DNA of 64,000 nucleotides from Blasia pusilla (Eukaryota; Marchantiophyta; Marchantiopsida; Blasiales): the NCBI GenBank assembly GCA_050084515.1, contig CM114273.1, forward strand, positions 26,040,001 to 26,104,000. Direction: 5' to 3'. Every line of letters begins with the position of its first letter. The stretch's first letter is position 1. This document shows positions 58,260 to 64,000 of this stretch, one piece after another. Under the pieces are notes generated by a model, which had not been told where the DNA came from, ran no database searches, and saw only the letters and a program-made list of their open reading frames with translations. The translations under genes and the position numbers were made by a program.

Positions 58260-59717
58260 GTGTTGCTTGCCCATCATACAAGCTTCATATGTATCCGACA
58301 CTCCATAAATTGTTGGTAAATCAAGAACCATGCCAGATTTCCGCATCTGATTTAGTAAGGGAAAGCTTAAGGTGACCAAATCTTTCATGCCACAACTTTC
58401 AACTACTAAGATTTGTATCTACACTTGTCGTGAAAGCATACAACTCGTACATATTTCCAAGTTGTTTACCTTCACCCACTACTTTTCCATTGGTATCCTC
58501 AATGACTGCTCCAGTTTTCTTGAAACGAACTTCTAGGTCACGATCACATAATACTGCTACTGAAATCAAATTCCGCTTCAACTCTGGTACGTACAGTAGA
58601 TGAGTTAACTTCTTTTCATCTCCTTTTTTTGAGACTAAATAAATTGTGCCTTTCCCTTCGAGAGGGATTTTTGCATTATTCCCAACAGTGACAACGATGG
58701 GCTCTTGTACAGGTTGTAAGGAGCTATACCAATCCTTATGATTGGTCATATGCCTAGATGCTCCACTATCAAATACCCATGCATCTTCACTCTTTGATTT
58801 AGTGGAATGTTCTGCCTATGTGCAAAACTCTTTGATTGCTACCCAAGCATCTACTTCATGTTTTCCTAGTTCTACACAATTTCCAAACTCTTTCTTAGGT
58901 CTTAAACAACCGTTCTTTTCTTCCTGACTCCTCTTTCTAAAATCTTTGAGAAGATGACCTAGCTTACCACAATAAAAGTATTTGAAGGCTTTCCTTAGAA
59001 ATTTCTTCTTGACATTTGAATTGTAATCCTCATTTCTACCTTTCTGTACGTTGGCAGTAAATGTTGCATCACTTCCCTCTCTTGCTTTGAAGCGCATTTC
59101 CTCTTCTACCAACATTGCACTAAATTGTTCAAAAGTAAGCGGCGTGGGTCTTACTTGACTATTCAATGCAGTGACCGAACTGTCATACCTTGGAGGCAAA
59201 ATCCTTATGCACCGACGTGCCAAATCTTTGCTAACTTTGAAATTCCTACGGACGCCATCAGATCTTGAAGATTCTTGATCCTTGTCAAAAATTGCTCCGC
59301 GCTTTCTTCTTCTGAAAATTTCTCAGATGTTAGCTGATTCTCCAGATTCTGAATCTGAGTCTCATTCCTCGTTTCATACTGATTCTTTAGAATGTTCCAC
59401 GCCTCAGCAGCAGTCGTCGTATGTTGAATGAGAGTCATGACAGAAGTAGTTACATTCGTGACAATCACATATAGAGCATCAGCATTTCTGCGTTTCCATA
59501 CCTACAATACAACATGATCGATATCACCAGATGAAGATGAACATGCAGAACTCAAAGTAGCTTGTGGATTTGAATCGATCTTTGTGGCCATCTCCCAGAT
59601 CTCAAATGATTCGAGGATAATTCTCATTTTGAACTTCCACAATGTATAGTTAGACCCATCTAACTTCCCTTCAACTAGTGGAGGAGGTCGAGCATGAACT
59701 GACGAAGAAGTAGCCAT
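58260..59717 (-). pseudogene. Copia C gag-protease
   Basis: The start at 59717 reads MATSSSVHARPPPLVEGKL, then DGSNYTLWKFKMRIILESF, the UBN2/DUF4219 gag N-terminus. After a break, 59205-59468 reads HTTTAAEAWNILKNQYETRN and ESAEQFLTRIKNLQDLMAS. 58816-59223 continues with ILPPRYDSSVTALNSQ and a knuckle-like YFYCGKLGHLLKDFRKRS, where the last Cys is replaced. The protease catalytic motif should lie near 58745-58800: its flanks (WVFDSGASRHM-like, then TNHKDWYSSLQPVQEPIVV) are readable, but in broken frames. LTHLLYVPELKRNLISVAVL and LWHERFGHLKLSL lead to the truncation. Confidence 0.8.
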
Positions 59718-59771
59718 CTCTCAAGATTTTGTGCAAACATGCTAGATTGCCAGATATAAAATAGTGGAAAA

Positions 59772-60049
59772 TCTACTGCTTTGATACCATGTGAGAAAAT
59801 AGAAAGTGACGAAATCACTAAAATCTTTACAAAACTTAGAGATACAAAGAGGCCTGGTTCGTCCGTATGCTCAGAGAAGAGCTTCAATGGAACCTAAACA
59901 TGGAGATAACTCGACATACGAGAATGCGCTACCGCTGCAGCTCCCGACTATTTCACTACTCGAGAAATTAGGGTTTTTACCTAATTTTCTTCATTTCTAT
60001 CAATAGAAAAATTTTCATCGCACCTTGATGCAATACAGGGTTGGATAAT
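59772..60049 (-). repeat. 5' LTR of copia C
   Basis: On the minus strand it ends CTATTTTCTCACA, immediately followed by the primer-binding site TGGTATCAAAGC (plus 59760-59771). It is homologous to the copia D LTR but lacks that LTR's first about 40 bp, including its inverted-repeat segment. Confidence 0.75.
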
Positions 60050-61030
60050 CCTACTAACGCTACTCCTGAAACCACCTACGTCATATTACTATGACTCCTT
60101 CGACGTCTAAATCGGAACCATCAATCTAGGCTTCTCCTCATACAAGGGGGCCGATCAGATTAATGGTGTTCAGAGAAGTGGATCTTGAGAATCCAGCAAA
60201 ACGCTGCGAACTATGCCTCTATGATGTTGGCACCAAGACCTCTTAATATGAGCACACAAGTGCAAGATCTTATGGATTGAATGAAGGAAATTGCAAAACT
60301 ATCATCAAAATCCATTGGTGGATAACCTTGTTTTGAGGATTGAATTGATCTTGCCACCTTTCTTATGGCAAGATATTTCTCAAAGGATTGGAGGCGGATA
60401 TCCTCAAACATACTATTATCCTCGTCGAATGTAAGAGGAACTCTTTGGATTCTTTGAGAGAGAGTGGGAGTTTTTTTCGACATAGCCAACACAAGAAACA
60501 TGTGATGATGAAGCCGATGTTGAGTTGGAAAGGACTATCCCTTCTGAAGGTGGGACACGCGTGACTAGAGCTAGGGGAAGAGGAGGAAGAGTTGGTGAGA
60601 CGTCTGCACCAGTGTAACATATATCTGATGATGAATCAGATTAGAAAGAATGAGTTCATATTTATATCTTTGTAATGTTTATAAGTATTAGGTTCCTCTC
60701 AATCCAAATGTTTTGAAGGGTACTCCTCATTTGTTGTAAATATATTTTCAAAATATTTCAAAATATTCCACTGTGGAGTTTTTTGACTGTGACCCAGTCA
60801 CAAATGTTATCTATGAAGTGAGTTCAATACATTATTTTCCTTTATAATTCAATTCAAACATATTTTTTCCTTCATTAATTTTGGAAAAAAGATTCATCCC
60901 TTTTCCAATCCCCATCTTTCAATAAATAAAATAAAATCACTCATTTTTATAAGTTTGTAAATTTTGAGGAGTTAGTAATAAATAAAATATTAAAAATTAT
61001 ATTAAAAAAATTCAATTATCATACCTTCCA
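60050..61030. other. Unassigned insert inside copia B
   Basis: No firm gene. On the plus strand 60490-60620 encodes an acidic then Arg/Gly-rich stretch (DEADVELERTIPSEGG, TRARGRGGRVGETSAPV) that could be the tail of a transposon protein, but this is weak. 60660-61020 is AT-rich. Confidence 0.35.
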
Positions 61031-61555
61031 CCTTATTCAAGGACTTATAACCCAAGAGAAAATTTTCATCCATTTCATGAATTTCAGGCTTTCTACTGCT
61101 CCAATTGAAGCATAGACCATTCCTACACACAAATAGACCTGAAATTTTCCAAAATTAATCAAATGTATGAAAGAACTAGTCGAAATTGGCCTGTAGAGAG
61201 CAAATTGGACAACTTTTCTTATGTAATTGCACTTTCCTACACTGAAATTGCTGCTCCAGGAGCTCAGAGTGTTAGAATCAAGTGATTTTATGTGTGTTGG
61301 AAAGCTCTCAATGAGCTCTACAAGACGGCTAGAAATAGCCTTCGGCATCGTTTGAGCCGATGCAGAACTTGACGACTGAATCGACCGGGAAGCCCTCAAA
61401 AACTCCTCCAAAGTTTTATCACCATCAAAGCTCCACTTGAAATCTGCACCCATTGAGCTTAAAGTAAAATTTCCTTCTCCCAAAATGGAATTGTGCCTTC
61501 TCTTGCCTCTCGTCTCTCTTCAAACACCAAGTATTTCAAGTGATGTTCTCCTCTT
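61031..61555 (-). other. Copia B untranslated leader
   Basis: Homologous to 11255-11730 of copia A, the stretch between primer-binding site and gag ATG (CACTTGAAAT.CTTGGTGTTTGA, GGTCTATGCTTCAATTGG). It is cut at about 61031 by the foreign insert. The gag start resumes at 54135. Confidence 0.75.
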
Positions 61556-61567
61556 GCTCTGATACCA
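61556..61567 (-). promoter_or_regulatory. Primer-binding site of copia B
   Basis: Plus-strand GCTCTGATACCA, i.e. TGGTATCAGAGC on the element strand, adjoins the 5' LTR. It is complementary to initiator tRNA-Met. Confidence 0.9.
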
Positions 61568-61877
61568 TGTGGAAAACTGCTAAACAAGCATAATTGGTGG
61601 AAAATGGCTCTCACACACACACGACCATGGAGAACAAAATTTGCAATAAGAGAATGAATGGAGGATGGTCCTCTTCTCAATTATATAGGGTATGTACAAG
61701 CAACCCTAACCCTATCCTTAACCATAGTCTCGAGTTAGCCTAACTTTGATTAACTAACCTTAGTTAAGATAATTGTGTTTAACTGACCAACCAAGATTAA
61801 GCTTCCCTACTTCGTGTGAGTGCCAAATGTAGCAGTTCAAGTGTCTCATGAGCTTGACTGTAACTCAATCTTCAATA
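61568..61877 (-). repeat. 5' LTR of copia B
   Basis: Collinear with 50155-50467 and bounded by the primer-binding site on one side and the target duplication AGCGA on the other. Confidence 0.9.
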
Positions 61878-62290
61878 AGCGAGAGCATGCGACGGATAGT
61901 GCTATAGTGCGCACACATGCGATTACGACACCAGCTGAGTCGTACGATGTGTTGGTGGGAAGTACAGTGTTATATCCCGTAGGATTCATCCTTGACTTCT
62001 GGGAGGAGACCGTTGCTTATAGGCCAGGGTGGCGGTCAGGTGACGGGCGGATGAGTGAGTTACACGTGCAATTTGCGGGACGAGGTGATCGATTACGAGG
62101 CGAGTTTGTGACCACGTTGGCAGCTTTCACAAGTAGTGTTAGCTGGCCAAGAGAGTTGTTGTTGGGGAATGCACATGCGGAAGATGTCCGAGTAGCGGAT
62201 CATCCGACAAAGAGACATGCCATGGCGGGTGTCTCTTCCCATGTTGGTGAGACCTCTTCACCATTATGGGGTACGACTCGAGAGCTATAG
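61878..62290 (+). pseudogene. Gypsy A linker domain after protease
   Basis: Continues the protease frame: REHATDSAIVRTHAI, SYDVLVGSTVLYPVGFILDF, YRPGWRSGDGRMSELHVQF, ending at a TAG after GTTREL. It is shared with gypsy B (SYNVLVV, LYPMGF). The function is unrecognised; it is always placed between protease and methyltransferase in this window. Confidence 0.6.
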
Positions 62291-62308
62291 AGGAGTGCCG
62301 ACGATCTT

Positions 62309-63366
62309 GTGAGGCAAGTGTGGAATCATGCTTTTATATCGGAGCAGCAAGAGTCACGTGGCAATCGGGCTCTTGGAGTGGAAACGTTGATCCCATTGAA
62401 TACCACACCCGTTGTGTGGCAGTGCCCAGAGGAGGGTGTTAGGGTGTTAGATCTCTTCGGAGGGATTAACACCGGATTGGCTGCAGTATTGCAGGCGGGC
62501 ATACGGGTGCATCAGTACCTTTATGTGGAGAGAGATGAGACGGCACGACGAGTATCATTATGTCACGTGGCGAGATTGGTCAAGAGGTATCTGGAGTTAT
62601 TGCCGGTATCTGCAGTACGGGGATATCAACATACACTATCCGCCGACATCTCTTTGGTGGGGGCGCAGGATCTAGATAGAGTTGGCACCATTTATTTGGT
62701 AATTGCCAGATGGCCATCTTAGGATCATTCATCAGCTGGCCGAGGATTTGGATTGCAGGATCCGAGGTCAGGGATATTTTGGAAGGTGTTGCGAGTAGTA
62801 CGACACTTGCACGAGAGTCAGACATGTTCTCCAACGTACATTTTAGAGAACGTGCCATTTTTGGGAGACACTCGTGCACGTGTGATGAGGAGTGTGCATC
62901 AGGTGAGGTCCTTGTTGGGACCTGTTGTGTTGTTAGATGCAGCGAGAGTTGGATCACGTGCCCATTGCATGTCCACAACTGTAGTGGACGAACCTGATAC
63001 CATCAGAGGTACTGAGTCGAGCATACGATGGAGTCCACATAGCACCACATCTCACAGTGAATGCTATGTTGGGCTCAGGGCGTTGATCTCAAGTGGTGAC
63101 ACGGGATGATAGACCGCCGTTGGAGATGGCCAATAGGGTGGGGAAGTTGAGGGCAACCTTACCTACGTTGGTGAGATTCCCAGCATCCCATGCCTTTTGT
63201 CAGGGAGGGCCAGGCATGATTTGGGATGAGATGACTGGAGCATTGGAGGAGCCTACAGCAGATGAGCGCGAGCGCGCCATGGGATTCGCTATCGTTACTA
63301 CGGTGGTGCTAGGGATGACTGAGGAATCCCTGAGACAGGTGTTAGGGCAGGCGATGGACCTCAACT
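62309..63366 (+). pseudogene. Cytosine-C5 DNA methyltransferase domain in gypsy A pol
   Basis: Motif I VRVLDLFGGINTGLAAVLQA (from about 62444) is better preserved than in gypsy B. HQYLYVERDETARR, DISLVGAQDLDRVGTIYLVI and then ARWPS with a TAG at 62720-62722 follow. At the PCQ position the catalytic Cys codon is replaced by Ser and the next codon is a stop. Reading continues with SSAGRGFGL, then HESQTCSPTYILENVPFLGD (motif VI) and VVLLDAARVGSRAHC. After a frameshift, 63093 onward gives GMIWDEMTGALEEPTADERE, RERAMGF and QVLGQAMDLN (motif X-like). The whole domain is about 305 codons, compact for a C5 methyltransferase. It is inactive in this copy. Confidence 0.85.
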
Positions 63367-64000
63367 GTCTCACATGGATAGTCAGCCTAGGTATGGTTGA
63401 GCAGAGACGGATGCGAGTGTCATCCATGCCGTCATTTCCACGAGTTGGACCATTGCCTATAGGGTCTGTACAGGCATTGGCTGGGGGCGAGACGAGGAGA
63501 GATAGGCACCCATGGACTTACTGGGACGTCATTCGAGCAGAGAGTGCGAAGGTGGCCATAGTAGCACATGTTCATTTTTTGGATGTGGAGCATGGTGTAG
63601 GAGGTCAGAGTGGAGTGGCTGTTGCGGAGATGGCTAGGGTTGCTACATAGCAACCAAAGCCGGAGGTTGCGTCCTCTCTGAGTGAGGTCACGATGGAGAC
63701 TTGGGAGCTTGTGATAGGTCTCAAGTTGATAGGAGGAGAGCGACGGCAAGTTCATAGGTTTCTGAGAGGGCATATCAGTTGTTTTGCCTTCAGTTTAAGA
63801 GACTTGGGTACGCTGAAGGATCCCGGGATACGGATTGAGTTGGCTCGTGATACGCCAATCTTTCGTCGACCCTACAGGTATTTTGATATGAAGTGAGCCT
63901 TGATTCAGAGCAAGAGTCATGACTTGTTGGAGTCAAGACTTGTGGAGTTATCACATGGGGAGTATGCATCTGCCACAATCATGCCGGCGAAGAAGGATAT
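63367..64000 (+). pseudogene. Gypsy A linker and reverse transcriptase start (runs off the window)
   Basis: After the methyltransferase, the same frame continues through ALAGGETRRDRHPWTYWD to a TAG at 63648. TMETWELVIGLKLIGGERRQ, LRGHISCFAFSLRDLG and DTPIFRRPYRYFDMK match the RT N-terminus of gypsy B (frame 63693-63896, TGA at 63894). ESRLVELSHGEYASATIMPA is readable to the window edge. The RT catalytic region lies beyond the window. Confidence 0.8.

Larger units (their letters stand above)
58260..60049 (-). mobile_element. Ty1/copia element C, 5' half
   Basis: The 5' LTR (59772-60049), primer-binding site, gag, protease and the start of GAG-pre-integrase are present. Homology ends at ACMMGKQH near 58260. 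It is the same LTR family as copia D. The two halves nearly complement each other at the GAG-pre-integrase boundary. Confidence 0.8.
50155..61877 (-). mobile_element. Ty1/copia LTR retrotransposon B, itself interrupted
   Basis: The LTRs at 50155-50467 (3') and 61568-61877 (5') flank the element. The flanking bases AGCCA (50150-50154) and AGCGA (61878-61882) are a one-mismatch 5-bp target duplication. The LTRs differ by roughly 6-7% by eye, less than in copia A. The element's own sequence covers 50155-54135 and about 61030-61877; 54136-61030 is foreign. Gag carries an internal deletion: the N-terminal codons are fused to the LLISEEMRLVG segment. Confidence 0.9.
49153..64000 (+). mobile_element. 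Ty3/gypsy retrotransposon A with methyltransferase, split by copia B
   Basis: gag C-terminus and protease lie at 49153-50154. Coding resumes in the same register at 61878 after removal of copia B (…EEIVVRVQ before, REHATDSAIV after), matching gypsy B across the gap (HEFVVRI, then SVVRAKAIV). Linker, cytosine methyltransferase and the start of RT follow until the window edge. The 5' part of gag and the LTR are missing on the left. The right end is outside the window. Confidence 0.85.

Noticed and set aside
1-64000. CRISPR arrays, bacterial operons, intact tRNA or rRNA genes
   Set aside because: No regularly spaced repeats, no cloverleaf and no full rRNA sequence seen; the architecture is a eukaryotic nuclear repeat landscape.

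Overview
The window looks like nuclear DNA of a green plant. It has GT-AG introns, a nuclear-encoded protein with a plastid-transit-like N-terminus, a plant-type LRR protein, Ty1/copia elements primed by initiator tRNA-Met, a CACTA (En/Spm) DNA transposon and Ty3/gypsy elements. Roughly three quarters of it is decayed, partly nested transposable elements in AT-rich DNA. Host-like sequence forms a more GC-rich island at about 18.0-29.6 kb. A seedless land plant or a streptophyte relative would fit, but I cannot name the species.

Layout: 1-6.5 kb is AT-rich, with two LTR-like dispersed repeats. 6.5-10.08 kb is a 5'-truncated CACTA element (DUF4218 and DUF4216 protein remnants, subterminal repeats, 3' terminus TAGTG) that abuts a copia integrase fragment. 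10.93-16.19 kb is a complete but decayed copia element A (+). 18.22-20.43 kb is a five-exon host gene for a plastid-type protein of about 229 aa that I could assemble from splice signals. 26.17-27.92 kb (-) is a secreted LRR protein gene. 31.3-37.1 kb (-) is Ty3/gypsy element B. 39.1 kb holds a GC-rich foldback. 42.0-42.9 kb holds further LTR-like repeats. 45.87-48.66 kb (-) is the 3' half of copia element D. From 49.15 kb on, gypsy element A (+) is split by copia element B (-, LTRs at 50155-50467 and 61568-61877). Copia B is itself interrupted by a gypsy gag fragment (C), a 5S-rRNA-like stretch, and pieces of two other copia elements (E and C). Gypsy A resumes at 61878 and runs off the right edge.

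The outstanding feature is in the gypsy elements. Both A and B encode a C5 cytosine DNA methyltransferase inside pol, between the aspartic protease and the reverse transcriptase. Motif I (DLFGG), motif IV (PCQ), motif VI (ENV), the AHR/WGN-like region and motif X (LGQAMDLN) are recognisable. Copy B keeps the catalytic Cys but has frameshifts. In copy A the catalytic Cys is replaced and a stop follows at once. Two copies with the same architecture indicate a family-level capture. Retrotransposon-borne methyltransferases have been reported in dinoflagellates and charophyte algae. This element may be a related or independent case that could methylate its own DNA copies or perturb host silencing.
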